Assembly: GCA_003165465.1 (NCBI GenBank) | Contig: PLUM01000013.1 | Coordinates: 1-61,391 of the forward strand | Direction: 5' to 3' | Length of the DNA: 61,391 nucleotides | DNA from: Acidobacteriota bacterium | GTDB lineage: Bacteria > Acidobacteriota > Terriglobia > Acidiferrales > UBA7541 | Part shown: in pieces, positions 51,836 to 60,496 of the stretch | Position numbering within the stretch: the stretch's first letter is position 1 | How the letters are laid out: each line of letters opens with the position of its first letter | Notes under the pieces: generated by a model | Database searches by the model: none | What the model saw: only the letters and a program-made list of their open reading frames with translations | What the model was told of the DNA's origin: nothing | Made by a program: the position numbers and the translations under genes

Positions 51836-52330
51836 TCACCTCGATGCGGCGCCTGCCGCGCGCCGCTTTTCGTCCAGCTTTGTTTGTAGAATGCGAACGT
51901 GGGTTTCCTCGAATTCGGATAGTTCCCGGTATATTTTCTGTAGTTGCGGTTCGGTGGTTTGCTTTGCTTCCCGAGCGTAGAATTCGCGGGCGCCGACCTC
52001 GGCCCGCAATCCCATTTCCAACGCCTGTTCCACGGTCATGGAATCGAAGATCAGGGCTTCGGAGTCTTCCAGGTCGGGGCCCTCGATCACTTCCTTCGGT
52101 TCCTTGGTGGAGGCCGGCACAACTCCGAATCGCTCGCGGTAATTTTCCTCGAGCAAGGCGCCGTGTTGACGCTCTTCGGCGGCCATTTCCTGAAAGATGG
52201 CTTCCACCGATGCGTCATAGCCTTGAAAAACACTTGACAAGGAATCGTAGATGCTTCCATTCCGGCGCTCGATTTGGATGGCCCGGAACAGCGTTGCCGA
52301 CACTGCGCAGGAACCCGTAGCGTCGCTCAT
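51836..52330 (-). CDS. Ferritin-like (rubrerythrin-type) protein
   Basis: A 164-residue four-helix protein with carboxylate/histidine pairs: IFQEMAAEERQHGALLEEN (EExxH in helix 2) and REFYAREAK with ELSEFEETHVRIL (ExxH in helix 4), the di-iron pattern of rubrerythrin-like ferritins. It probably binds iron or handles peroxide in support of the metal-rich operon. GGAGGAAAATC precedes the ATG at 52330; that ATG overlaps the stop codon of the CuA gene (ATGA), indicating translational coupling. No rubredoxin domain is present. Confidence 0.85.
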   Translation of the reverse strand: MSDATGSCAVSATLFRAIQIERRNGSIYDSLSSVFQGYDASVEAIFQEMAAEERQHGALLEENYRERFGVVPASTKEPKEVIEGPDLEDSEALIFDSMTVEQALEMGLRAEVGAREFYAREAKQTTEPQLQKIYRELSEFEETHVRILQTKLDEKRRAAGAASR

Positions 52331-52848
52331 GATTTTCCTCCCTGATCCTCCAGCCGGAAGCTCCACAGGAGGCCGGCCACCAGTCCCAGGGACAGTCCCA
52401 GGGAAGTGGGAAACAAGTAGTTCGGCTGGACAATCATTTCTCCCTGCATGAACGGGTGCATGTAGCCGCAGGTCTGAGAACAGCGATAGCGGAATTTTCC
52501 CGTGTGAGTCGCGACGAAGCTCACCTCATCCACCACCTGATAGCCGTCTTTCAGCGATGGATGCCGGACCCAGAAACTCGGGTCCTGCGGCCGGGCCTTT
52601 GCATCCAGGTCGTATCCCTCCAGGTAGAAGCCGTGGGTTACATCCTTGGCTACGAGCAAGATCTTTATCCGGTCGCCTTGATTCACGCGAATGACGGGCG
52701 GATCGTACGCGTACTTCTGGCCGGTGATCGTAAAGGTGCGATCCTGCGGAGCGGCCCTGTGAAAATAAACGGAAAGAAAACCCGCCGCGCCTCCCAGCAA
52801 CAAGAGCAGCAGTACCAGCCTTCCCTTCGAAATACGAATTCGTTTCAT
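52327..52848 (-). CDS. CuA-type cupredoxin, COX-II-like, anchored at both ends
   Basis: A 173-residue protein with an N-terminal helix (about 10-28), a cupredoxin domain and a C-terminal helix (about 146-163). The CuA ligands are complete: H72 (DVTHGFYL), C123 and C127 (CSQTCGYM), H131 and M134. This should form the purple binuclear copper centre used in cytochrome c oxidase and nitrous oxide reductase. No catalytic subunit accompanies it. The order of helices is unlike usual COX II, which has two N-terminal helices. The stop overlaps the ferritin-like start. A second CuA-like protein with a Leu for Met change lies downstream. Confidence 0.86.
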   Translation of the reverse strand: MKRIRISKGRLVLLLLLLGGAAGFLSVYFHRAAPQDRTFTITGQKYAYDPPVIRVNQGDRIKILLVAKDVTHGFYLEGYDLDAKARPQDPSFWVRHPSLKDGYQVVDEVSFVATHTGKFRYRCSQTCGYMHPFMQGEMIVQPNYLFPTSLGLSLGLVAGLLWSFRLEDQGGKS

Positions 52849-52876
52849 CGTGCCTCCTTCGCTTCGCCGCCAAATA

Positions 52877-53443
52877 CTAAAAGCTGATCGACACGCTGCC
52901 CGTGACTGGAACCTTCACATTCTGTTTTTTCGTTTTGCCCCCGTACCAGGCCATCACCACATAATCGCCCGCCGGCACGTTGGCGATGCGGAACTTGCCG
53001 CCCGGCTCTGGTTGGGCAAAGAACGGGTTCTGAAGCACCAGGACGTACCCCGCCATCTCGGGATGAACGTTGCAGAGAATGTCCACTTCGCCGAGCTTGC
53101 TGAACGTGCGTTGCGCCCCGGCGCCTGTCCCGTAGGTGCCCAAATTGAATTGTTCCGCGCCCACCGCGAACACGTTGTGCTGCACGCTGTCGCTGTTGTG
53201 AAACTCCACGGATGTTCCCAGCACAATGGGCAGCACGGACGGCACGAACATCTTGTGGTCCTGATCCATCTTTGCTTTTCCGCCGGGGAAGGTTCCCGCG
53301 ACCTTCTCCACGTACACCACCGCGTTGTCGGGTTTGGGTGCGCCGACCGTGCCTTCGATGTCTCCCGCCATGCTGGGAAGGGCCAGCAGCAGAGCGGCAA
53401 AAAACACAATTGCTAGAAGTGCCGATTTCTTTAGAAGATTCAT
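52877..53443 (-). CDS. Exported type-1 copper protein (cupredoxin), copy 2
   Basis: A 188-residue exported protein. The signal peptide ends near SMAG (residue 27). Copper ligands are H89 (SVQHNVFAV), C124, H127 and M130 (CNVHPEM), the plastocyanin/amicyanin-like order, with an extra C-terminal regulatory-like beta-sandwich (KFRIANVPAGDYVVMAWYGG). Similar proteins are labelled methylamine-utilisation or plastocyanin-like in Acidobacteria. It is a soluble periplasmic electron carrier by inference. The start at 53443 is preferred since the signal peptide begins there and AGGAGAACC lies before it. It is a paralog of the cupredoxin encoded at 54966-55631. Confidence 0.87.
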   Translation of the reverse strand: MNLLKKSALLAIVFFAALLLALPSMAGDIEGTVGAPKPDNAVVYVEKVAGTFPGGKAKMDQDHKMFVPSVLPIVLGTSVEFHNSDSVQHNVFAVGAEQFNLGTYGTGAGAQRTFSKLGEVDILCNVHPEMAGYVLVLQNPFFAQPEPGGKFRIANVPAGDYVVMAWYGGKTKKQNVKVPVTGSVSISF

Positions 53444-53496
53444 TGTGGTTCTCCTTTTAAGCATTTCGCGTTTCTCCCCAATTGGCCTGGCAAACC

Positions 53497-54969
53497 CTAG
53501 AACACAAAATCAATGCCGCTGACAAACGTACTTGGCCGGTAAAATAACGTGCCGCCGGCGTAGGGCACTCCCCAGTGATACTGGTATTCGCCAATGAGCT
53601 TGATGTTCGCGCGCACGAGCAGTTGGATACCCGGGCTGTAGCGGTTGCGCGTGGTGTACTGAGAAGCCCCGTTGGCAAAATCGGCGGGCGAATTCACGAA
53701 GTCATAGCGCATGTAGGCGATCATCCAGGGATAAATCCAGAAATTGCTGCCCGCGAATCCGCCCGTATAGGTAACGGCGGGCGCATTGGCGATGGTCTGC
53801 GCCACTGTATCCACGATGTGGTTATTGTCGTGACCCACGAGGCCCACGCCAAAAAGTTCCATCTTGCGGTATTTGAAACGAATATCTCCGCCCGCGCGAT
53901 AGAACGGCTCTTGTATCGTTCCCAGGAAGCTGTACGTCGAGCTTCCATAATTCGATTCGTTCGTGCCGTGATAGTAGAAGCCGCCCACGCGGATGGATGT
54001 GTGATCGCGCGGCCCGCTCGCTCCCGCGGCCTGCACATCGTTGCGGCTCTGTGGGTCGCGTTCCAGGTTGAATCTTTGCGAGACGCGGAGGTAAACGTCC
54101 TTGGTGTTCCGCGTGCTGAGCGATGAAGCAAGTCCGTAGGACGAATTCGTTCCGTCGACAAAGGCCGCCGACCACGTGAAGTTTCCGTTGTTGGCATAGC
54201 CGCCGATTTCGATCCCGCGTTGCGGCGTCCCCAGCACGAAGGGGTTATTCGTGGTCAGAACTGAATTCGGGATGCCCGTAGTTGACGGGGCCATCGCCGG
54301 CTCGCTGAATGCGTCATACGCGGATGGATAAATCGATCGCGCTTGCGAGAAGGGCAAATCCAGCTCGAACTGTCCGAACCGCACATTCAGCGCATTTTTC
54401 GGCAGCCCAAGGTAATGGCCGAGGTCGCTGAACTTCAGGTAGCCGTCGCCCAAGCCTCCATTTGCCCCCGATCCGGCCGCGGAAATGTCGTCGTCGATCC
54501 AGAACGAAATATTTTGTCCGAAGCTGCCTGCGGCGATGATCGTGAAAGTGTTGGGCGCGAACAGGTCCGTCCGTGGAACAAAACCGGCAGCTGCTACAGC
54601 GGGTGGTTGACTCGCGTTGTAATTAAAATTGCCGGAATAGCGGAACGCGATGGGAATATTTCCAGGCATCTCGCCGGGATAAATCGCCTTGGGAAATACT
54701 TTTTTATATGCCGGCGCTCCCAGCAGGACGGGTGGCTCCTTCACGAAGGAGTCGTCATCCTTCGGAAATTTAAAGCCGTTCCGCTTGAACGCTTCGCCGA
54801 AGTCGTTCAATTCCGGATAATTGCTATGGCAGGTTGCACAAGAGGTCTGATACTTCCGGGCGAACGCCGGAATTGCCTGCGCCGGCAGCAAAAAAATAAT
54901 TAGAACGATAACAACTGCGGCCAGCCCGATCAGCGCTCTTACGATGATTGCAATCGGTTTCCGGATCAT
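53497..54969 (-). CDS. Monoheme cytochrome-porin, Cyc2-like
   Basis: A 490-residue protein. A long signal sequence (to about AQA, residue 32) is followed by PAFARKYQTSCATCHSNYPE with one heme c site (C44, C47, H48), then LNDFGEAFKRNGFKF, and about 400 residues of alternating strands ending in GIDFVF, an outer-membrane barrel. This architecture, a single heme fused to a porin, is that of Cyc2, which takes electrons from extracellular Fe(II). The N-terminal motif is very Cyc2-like, but homologs of unproven function also exist. It overlaps the preceding cupredoxin gene by four bases, so it is coupled to a copper carrier. Proposed role: moving electrons across the outer membrane. Confidence 0.82.
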   Translation of the reverse strand: MIRKPIAIIVRALIGLAAVVIVLIIFLLPAQAIPAFARKYQTSCATCHSNYPELNDFGEAFKRNGFKFPKDDDSFVKEPPVLLGAPAYKKVFPKAIYPGEMPGNIPIAFRYSGNFNYNASQPPAVAAAGFVPRTDLFAPNTFTIIAAGSFGQNISFWIDDDISAAGSGANGGLGDGYLKFSDLGHYLGLPKNALNVRFGQFELDLPFSQARSIYPSAYDAFSEPAMAPSTTGIPNSVLTTNNPFVLGTPQRGIEIGGYANNGNFTWSAAFVDGTNSSYGLASSLSTRNTKDVYLRVSQRFNLERDPQSRNDVQAAGASGPRDHTSIRVGGFYYHGTNESNYGSSTYSFLGTIQEPFYRAGGDIRFKYRKMELFGVGLVGHDNNHIVDTVAQTIANAPAVTYTGGFAGSNFWIYPWMIAYMRYDFVNSPADFANGASQYTTRNRYSPGIQLLVRANIKLIGEYQYHWGVPYAGGTLFYRPSTFVSGIDFVF

Positions 54970-55631
54970 TTTCCCCCCGAAACAATTTTTCCGCTGCCGC
55001 GGGAATTCTTGTTTTCATGCGAAGGAGAACGGAAATCGCAATTCACGCTTACAGAGCCCTCGCTGGGAACATCCACATCCAGCTCCCGCGCCGGCTGGCG
55101 TTCATCCCAACAGCGCACACGGTGCCGCCCGGCTGGAACCCCGGCGATGCGAAAGCTGCCGTCTCCATTGGCCAGGCTAAAGAATGGATTTTTCAGAACC
55201 ACGATGTAAGCGGACATTTCCATGTGGACGTTGCAGAGCAGTTCCACGACACCGGGCCGGTCAAAGCGAATGGTGCGCTTCACACCGCGCCCATAAAGGC
55301 CGAGATTGAAACGCTTGGCTTCGGAGATTGAAAATACGTTGTGCGAAACCGGATCGCTGTTGGGAAACTCGACGGCCGTTCCCACCAGGATCGGCAGCAC
55401 ATGCGGCACGAAACGCAGCGCCTCCTGGTTCATTTCTTTTGCCGCCGGCGTCTTCGGAGACGGCAAAGGTCCATCAAGGTCTTCGACGGACACCACAATG
55501 TTGGAAAGATCCTCCGAAGCATTCCCGCCGGTCACGCGTCCCTCGATGGTCCCACCCCACGCGCCCTGCGCCACGAATAGACCGATCAAGACCCGCGCCG
55601 CAACTTCCCGCTTGATCAATCCTTTGGGCAT
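54966..55631 (-). CDS. Exported type-1 copper protein (cupredoxin), copy 1
   Basis: A 221-residue exported protein. After a signal peptide (to about WGG, residue 27) the copper ligands are H97 (PVSHNVFSI), C133, H136 and M139 (CNVHMEM). The C-terminal part again has a regulatory-like sandwich (SFRIAGVPAGRHRVRCWD), followed by a polar tail absent from copy 2. It is the first gene of the redox operon after the regulator pair; its stop overlaps the start of the cytochrome-porin gene. Probably the direct periplasmic redox partner of that cytochrome. A promoter must lie in 55632-55769; I see no convincing -24/-12 site there. Confidence 0.86.
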   Translation of the reverse strand: MPKGLIKREVAARVLIGLFVAQGAWGGTIEGRVTGGNASEDLSNIVVSVEDLDGPLPSPKTPAAKEMNQEALRFVPHVLPILVGTAVEFPNSDPVSHNVFSISEAKRFNLGLYGRGVKRTIRFDRPGVVELLCNVHMEMSAYIVVLKNPFFSLANGDGSFRIAGVPAGRHRVRCWDERQPARELDVDVPSEGSVSVNCDFRSPSHENKNSRGSGKIVSGGK

Positions 55632-55769
55632 GGATTCTTCTCCCGACGATTCCCTAAGAGCATTTCGGGAACCGAGCCGAAGCTTTTTGCGAAATATATT
55701 TATCTGCTTTTTTATGAATAACTTGAAGAAAAGCCGGGACGAAATGAGGCGGTCTGCGAGAGGTTGTAC

Positions 55770-55809
55770 CTGTTACCGCAGGGTCACAACTGATGGCTCC
55801 GGGTAACAG
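55770..55809 (-). terminator. Hairpin after the response regulator gene
   Basis: CTGTTACC (55770-55777) and GGTAACAG (55802-55809) are exact complements just after the regulator stop codon on the minus strand. There is no T-run, so it may be a weak terminator or a processing site between the regulator genes and the redox operon. Confidence 0.4.
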
Positions 55810-55810
55810 T

Positions 55811-57217
55811 TTATTCGGATTGCGGCGGGGCTGGCGACTGGAATTGTCTCGGGTCGATTTCAAAACGCCGAAGCATTTCATAAACCGACTTGCGGCTGAT
55901 TTGCGCCTCCCGAGCCATGGCCGAAATGTTGCCGTGATTGCGGCGCAGCAGCAGCGTCAGATAGGACCGCCCCTGGCTCTCCAGCCATTGCTCGCGCGCC
56001 GCTTTGTATCCGATGGCGTCCTGGATCTCTTGGCCGAGTTGCGCCTGCTTGCGGAGATAATCGGGCAAATCCCGCGCCCGCACCGTGTCGTTGTCGCAGA
56101 GCACGACAGCCCGCTCGATAACGTTGCGGAACTCCCGGACGTTGCCGGGCCAGTGATACTCCTCCAGCAGTTGCATCGCATCCGGGGTCAGGCGAGCCAC
56201 GGTTCGGTTCGTGGCCAGAGAAAATTCTCGGAGGAAATGTTCCGCCAAGAGGGCCACATCGCCTTTGCGCTCGCGCAAGGGTGGAGGGATTAACGTCACC
56301 ACGTTCAGCCGATAAAGCAGGTCCTGCCGGAAACGTCCTTGCTGGGCCTCATTCGGCAGATCCCGGTTTGTGGAACTGAGAATCCGAATATCCACGGTCA
56401 CCAGACGTTCCCCACCCAGGCGGCGGAAACTGCGCTCTTGCAACGTGCGCAGGAGTTTGGCCTGCAACTCCGGACTTAATTCTCCAATTTCGTCGAGGAA
56501 CAGCGTTCCCTCATGTGCCAGCTCGAGCAGCCCGCGCTTCGCCTGGTCCGCCCCGGTGAATGCGCCCTTTTCGTGGCCGAATAATTCGCTTTCCAGAAGG
56601 TTGGAAGGCAGCGCGGCGCAGTCCACCGCGATAAACGGCCCGTCGCATCGGCTGCTATTGGTGTGCAGAGCCCGGGCCACCAACTCTTTGCCCGTGCCGC
56701 TTTCTCCCATGATCAGCACATTCGTGCTCGATGGCGCCACCTTGGTGATCGTCGCCAACATCATCTGCAACGCAGGGCTTTGGCCCACAATTTGGTGGAC
56801 CGCGCAGCACTCCTTCAGTTCCTGGCGCAGCCGGACGTTATCGCATAGCAGCCGGCTGTGTTCCAGGCCCTTCTCCACGGCGGCTTCCAACTGCTTGGAT
56901 GTGAAGGGTTTGGTGATGTAATTAAAGGCTCCCATTTTCGTGGCTTCCACGGCCGATTCGATCGTTCCGTAGGCCGTGAAAATAATGGTCACGAGTTCCG
57001 GGTGGATGGCAGTTGCCTCCTGCAGGACTTCAATCCCGCTCATCCCCGGCATCTTCAAATCCACCAGCGCCAGGTCAAATAATTTCAGGCGTAATCGCTC
57101 CAGGCCCGCTCGGCCATCCGAAGCTACCTCGACGTCATATCCCCCATCTTCCAGAATGCTGCGGCAGGCTTGCAGAATCGCTGTGTCATCGTCGATTACC
57201 AGAATGCGTCCTTTCAT
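55811..57217 (-). CDS. Sigma-54-dependent response regulator (NtrC family)
   Basis: A 468-residue activator with three domains. The receiver domain (1-120) has the acidic pair in VIDDD and the phosphorylated aspartate in LALVDLKMPGMSG (about residue 54). The AAA+ domain (about 145-370) has GESGTGKELVARALH, the sigma-54 contact motif GAFTGA, and TLFLDEIGEL. A Fis-type helix-turn-helix ends the protein (GNISAMAREAQISRKSVYEM). It activates transcription from -24/-12 promoters when phosphorylated. Its start overlaps the histidine kinase stop by four bases. It very likely controls the redox operon directly downstream. Confidence 0.95.
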   Translation of the reverse strand: MKGRILVIDDDTAILQACRSILEDGGYDVEVASDGRAGLERLRLKLFDLALVDLKMPGMSGIEVLQEATAIHPELVTIIFTAYGTIESAVEATKMGAFNYITKPFTSKQLEAAVEKGLEHSRLLCDNVRLRQELKECCAVHQIVGQSPALQMMLATITKVAPSSTNVLIMGESGTGKELVARALHTNSSRCDGPFIAVDCAALPSNLLESELFGHEKGAFTGADQAKRGLLELAHEGTLFLDEIGELSPELQAKLLRTLQERSFRRLGGERLVTVDIRILSSTNRDLPNEAQQGRFRQDLLYRLNVVTLIPPPLRERKGDVALLAEHFLREFSLATNRTVARLTPDAMQLLEEYHWPGNVREFRNVIERAVVLCDNDTVRARDLPDYLRKQAQLGQEIQDAIGYKAAREQWLESQGRSYLTLLLRRNHGNISAMAREAQISRKSVYEMLRRFEIDPRQFQSPAPPQSE

Positions 57218-59235
57218 TTCCAGTCACCCCCCTTTGGAAGGATCACGGTAAATTGGGAGCCTGCTCCAAGCTGGCTTTGCGCCCAAATATGTCCCCCATG
57301 GTCTTTCACGATGCCGTGGCTGATGGACAGTCCCAAGCCAGTCCCTTTCCCAGGTTCTTTGGTTGTAAAAAAAGGATCGAAGATGCGATTCAGGTTTTCG
57401 GAAGGGATCCCCGAACCCGTGTCGGACACCTCTACCCGTACACTACCACCATAGTCCGCAATACTCTGAGCGCGCACCGTAACCGTCCCGCCGGCGGACA
57501 TCGAATCAATGGCATTGTTCAGCAGATTGACGAACACTTCGGTCAGTCGGTTGGCATCGCCCAGAACCTGCGGAAGTTCCAGGTCTATTTCCCGTTGAAG
57601 CCGAATGTTGGCGTTTCGCAGACGGTGTTCGAGCAGGCTGAGAGCCGTCTCCAGGTGTTCTCCCACATCCACACGGCTCAGCTCCAGCCGGGATTGCCGG
57701 GAGAAGGTCAATAAATTTCGAACAATCCTGGCCACGCGCTGGGCTTGTTGCACGATCACTTCCAGGCTTTCGCGCTGCCCGGGTGCCAGGGAAGCGGCGT
57801 TTCGCCCCTCCGCCAAGTGGCTCGCCAGCGCCAGGATGCTGGTGATCGGAGTGTTGATTTCGTGCGCCACTCCTCCGGTCAACTCTCCGATGGACGCGAG
57901 CTTGGCCGCCTGCCCAAGCTGCTGCTGCGTTTCCTGCAACTCCGCATACTGGCGGCGAAGTTTCCGGTCGGTGTCGGCAACGATCATGCCGATGAGCACC
58001 GATCCCACTCCCACCATGATGGTAAACAAACAATAGATCAGGATGATGTATTTCCCGATGTATTGATTGATGTAATCCATCGTGCTCATGAACTCAATTC
58101 GATCCCTCGAGTTCGTCTTGTCCCCAATCGGCAGTTGGATCATCCGGAAACTTCCGGGCGGCTCCGCTGCCGCGTTACTGCCAGGCGTTCCATCGGTGCG
58201 CACGAGTTCCCTCTGAATTTCCCAGTTCGCGTTGTAGCGCAAACTGGCGCGCTGCCCATCCAGATACACGCTCACGACGCGCAATTCGGGCAGCCTGCCA
58301 AATTCCACCACCACCCGCCGCAAGACATCCGGCCGCTGCAAAATATCTTCCAGCGTGTCTCCCTGCGCGCGGTAGTAAATAATGTGCCCGCGAAGAAATT
58401 CCGCCAGGTCCATCGAGCGCTCTTCCGACAGGCGCAAGTATTGATACTTTTCCATGCCCGCGGTAATCAGCATGATCAGACTGGCGAGGACGATAAACGT
58501 CAGGTTCAGGCGGACAAAAATACGATCCAATAAATTGTGCGAATGCTCTCCCGCGGCCCAGGCAAAAGCCAGGAGCGAAGCCGAGAGCACATGCTCTTCC
58601 ACATTCCAGGCCAGGATGCCCGCGTTTTGCGGCAAGAGCAGCGACACATTGTGCAGCAGAGCGGCAACGCCCAGCGACAACAGGGCGATGATGCTGGCTC
58701 GCCGCCCTTCCCGCTCTTCTTTCCGCGCCACTCGCAATCCGAGAACGACTCCGAAAACGACAAGCAGATCGTTGAGCGCCATGCCGGAAACGTGGAGCCC
58801 CTCGCCCACCGGCGATTTCGGCGAAAAGAAAAGGCCGGCCAGAGCCATCCCCACCACCACGATGCAGCTTCGGAGAGTCCATCGAACCCAGCGGCTTTCC
58901 TTCCGTTCGACGACATGCAAGTAACCGGCAACCACGATCAGTACCGCGCACACCAGCAATCCCTGCGAGAGAGGCTCGAAACCCGCCCATTCCAATTCTC
59001 TTTGAAAGAAAAATCTTCCTCCAAAATAGACGCTGAGAAGAGCGAAGTGCACCACCAGCAGGAAAAAACCCGCCGGCAAAATCCGGTCTCCTCGCTTCAT
59101 CTTTGCCAATCGGAGGCCACGGAAATGATGGACCAAAACCAGCAGGGTGAGACCGGCCAATAGCAAATGAAACAAATTGAAGATGAACTGGGTCTCCGCT
59201 GTTCGGTCCGCCAACTGCCAGAAGAACGATCCCAT
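57214..59235 (-). CDS. Membrane sensor histidine kinase
   Basis: A 673-residue kinase. The N-terminal third has about seven to eight hydrophobic helices, then a periplasmic or extracytoplasmic segment (about 270-390) bounded by helices, then a coiled region. The kinase core shows the H-box GGVAHEINTPITSILALA (phospho-acceptor His near 445), the N-box VFVNLLNNAIDSM and G-boxes DTGSGIPSENL and GKGTGLGLSISHGIV. No PAS domain is evident. The start at 59235 has GGGAG upstream; 63 more bases are open. With the following sigma-54 regulator it forms a two-component system; the multi-helix input part may sense a membrane or redox signal. Confidence 0.92.
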   Translation of the reverse strand: MGSFFWQLADRTAETQFIFNLFHLLLAGLTLLVLVHHFRGLRLAKMKRGDRILPAGFFLLVVHFALLSVYFGGRFFFQRELEWAGFEPLSQGLLVCAVLIVVAGYLHVVERKESRWVRWTLRSCIVVVGMALAGLFFSPKSPVGEGLHVSGMALNDLLVVFGVVLGLRVARKEEREGRRASIIALLSLGVAALLHNVSLLLPQNAGILAWNVEEHVLSASLLAFAWAAGEHSHNLLDRIFVRLNLTFIVLASLIMLITAGMEKYQYLRLSEERSMDLAEFLRGHIIYYRAQGDTLEDILQRPDVLRRVVVEFGRLPELRVVSVYLDGQRASLRYNANWEIQRELVRTDGTPGSNAAAEPPGSFRMIQLPIGDKTNSRDRIEFMSTMDYINQYIGKYIILIYCLFTIMVGVGSVLIGMIVADTDRKLRRQYAELQETQQQLGQAAKLASIGELTGGVAHEINTPITSILALASHLAEGRNAASLAPGQRESLEVIVQQAQRVARIVRNLLTFSRQSRLELSRVDVGEHLETALSLLEHRLRNANIRLQREIDLELPQVLGDANRLTEVFVNLLNNAIDSMSAGGTVTVRAQSIADYGGSVRVEVSDTGSGIPSENLNRIFDPFFTTKEPGKGTGLGLSISHGIVKDHGGHIWAQSQLGAGSQFTVILPKGGDWK

Positions 59236-59584
59236 GGAGTGTCGCTCCCGCGTATTGCGAAAGAGTCTAGCACCCTCCCCGCGGAAGGGCCAACGCACGC
59301 AAATAGAACCGATAACAATCGCCTGTTGCCGAATGGAGCCGGCATCACCGTCTAGATATCAGGTGGTGTAGCTGTCAGGTACTGGAGTAACCGAAGATTG
59401 GTAATGACGATCGACGAATTGCAGGGTGCGCTTTTCGAGAATTTGGCACTGACGGATCGCGCATTCTATTGCCTGCCCGACGACATGTAGTAGATCTCAA
59501 AATCTCCGAGCGAGAATGCATTGAGGAACGTATCGTGTTACGATGCAATGACCGGATTAGCCAACCACCGGTGGAGGATAATAT
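59236..59584. other. Divergent intergenic region
   Basis: A 349-base gap between the kinase and the first cupin gene, which are divergent, so promoters for both must lie here. I see no clear paired boxes, repeat or gene in it. A GGAGG ribosome site at its right end belongs to the cupin gene. Confidence 0.5.
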
Positions 59585-60055
59585 ATGCCTATCGCGCAAA
59601 CAGGCGCTTCCCAACGTTCCAGCGTCGGGCACGAGTCTATTGATGGCACTCTCAGCGGCCCCCTTCTCCAATTTAACCTGGCCATCGAACTCGACCAACT
59701 GCACCGGGACGAATCGTGGCTGCAGACCACGGGACGAAGTTCGAAGACGCTTGTAAAGTACCCGGATATCCGCATTGTGTTGATCGCCATGAAGGCGAAT
59801 ACGCGCATGCAGGAGCACACTGCGGCTAGCAGAATCTCGGTACACTCGCTTCACGGCCATATCCGGCTCCATCTGCCCGAACGGGTGGTGGATCTTCCTG
59901 CCGGGCACCTTCTCGTCCTGGATCAGTGCGTGCCTCATGATGTGGAGGCGACCGAGGAAAGCGACTTTCTGCTGACGCTTTCGTGGCCGCAGGATGAGAA
60001 GATTGCGGAGACCAAGACGCGCCGAAAGAAGACTACTCGCCATAAGGGGAAATAG
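59585..60055 (+). CDS. Cupin-like small protein (copy 1)
   Basis: A 156-residue protein with a cupin-type core: KANTRMQEHTAASRISVHSL, GHIRLHLPERVVDLPAGHLL and QCVPHDVEATEESDFLLTLSW, in which the histidines of EHTA and PHDV could bind a metal. The N-terminal 60 residues and the Lys/Arg-rich tail (TKTRRKKTTRHKGK) are outside the fold. GGAGG stands ten bases before the ATG. Cupins span dioxygenases, isomerases and sugar-binding proteins, so no reaction is assigned. A second small cupin is 0.8 kb downstream in the same direction with related sequence. Confidence 0.8.
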   Translation: MPIAQTGASQRSSVGHESIDGTLSGPLLQFNLAIELDQLHRDESWLQTTGRSSKTLVKYPDIRIVLIAMKANTRMQEHTAASRISVHSLHGHIRLHLPERVVDLPAGHLLVLDQCVPHDVEATEESDFLLTLSWPQDEKIAETKTRRKKTTRHKGK

Positions 60056-60180
60056 CGGGAAGTCACGCGCACGGATACTGGCCGTCTTGTATAGCGTTCT
60101 TGTGTCCACCACGAACGCTGCCCTTGTAAAGAGCGGTGGAAAGACGCTTCCATGGGCCATGTAATCTAACGAGGTTCACA

Positions 60181-60402
60181 ATGAAGCCACTCTCTCTGCG
60201 TGTTCTGCGGTTATTCGAAGAAATGGGGAAGGATCGGCTGGACCTCCACGTGTTATTCGAGGCGGCAGGTAATGAACCGACCGAACGGGAGGCCGTGCTC
60301 GACGCCATTGATGAATTGACTGGCGCGGGTATGCTGGACGCTTGCGGCAGTGACTTCTACGGACTGACAGAAAGAGGTAAGGGGGCAATCTCTCAGTCTT
60401 GA
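60181..60402 (+). CDS. Small winged-helix-like protein
   Basis: A 73-residue acidic protein, MKPLSLRVLRLFEEMGKDRL at the N-terminus, then REAVLDAIDELTGAGMLDAC and FYGLTERGKGAISQ, the helix pattern and beta-wing typical of small winged-helix DNA-binding proteins. No effector domain is present. GAGG lies before the ATG at 60181; a longer frame from 60136 lacks a ribosome site. It is probably co-transcribed with its neighbours on the plus strand. Function not assigned; a role in regulation is likely. Confidence 0.7.
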   Translation: MKPLSLRVLRLFEEMGKDRLDLHVLFEAAGNEPTEREAVLDAIDELTGAGMLDACGSDFYGLTERGKGAISQS

Positions 60403-60496
60403 GCGGCGGACAATAACTGCCTGTACTCGAGAACCGTCGCCCGAATACAACAGCACGAGCCCGGCAAGAACTTGCTCTGAAATGAAAGGACCATTC

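Noticed and set aside
49878..55631. Cluster as a standard cytochrome oxidase or nos operon
   Set aside because: No subunit I, NosZ, NosD/F/Y or NosL is in the window, so a named pathway cannot be assigned.
59375..60160. 261-codon minus-strand open frame opposite the cupin
   Set aside because: The cupin has GGAGG at the right place and clear motifs; the minus frame has none.
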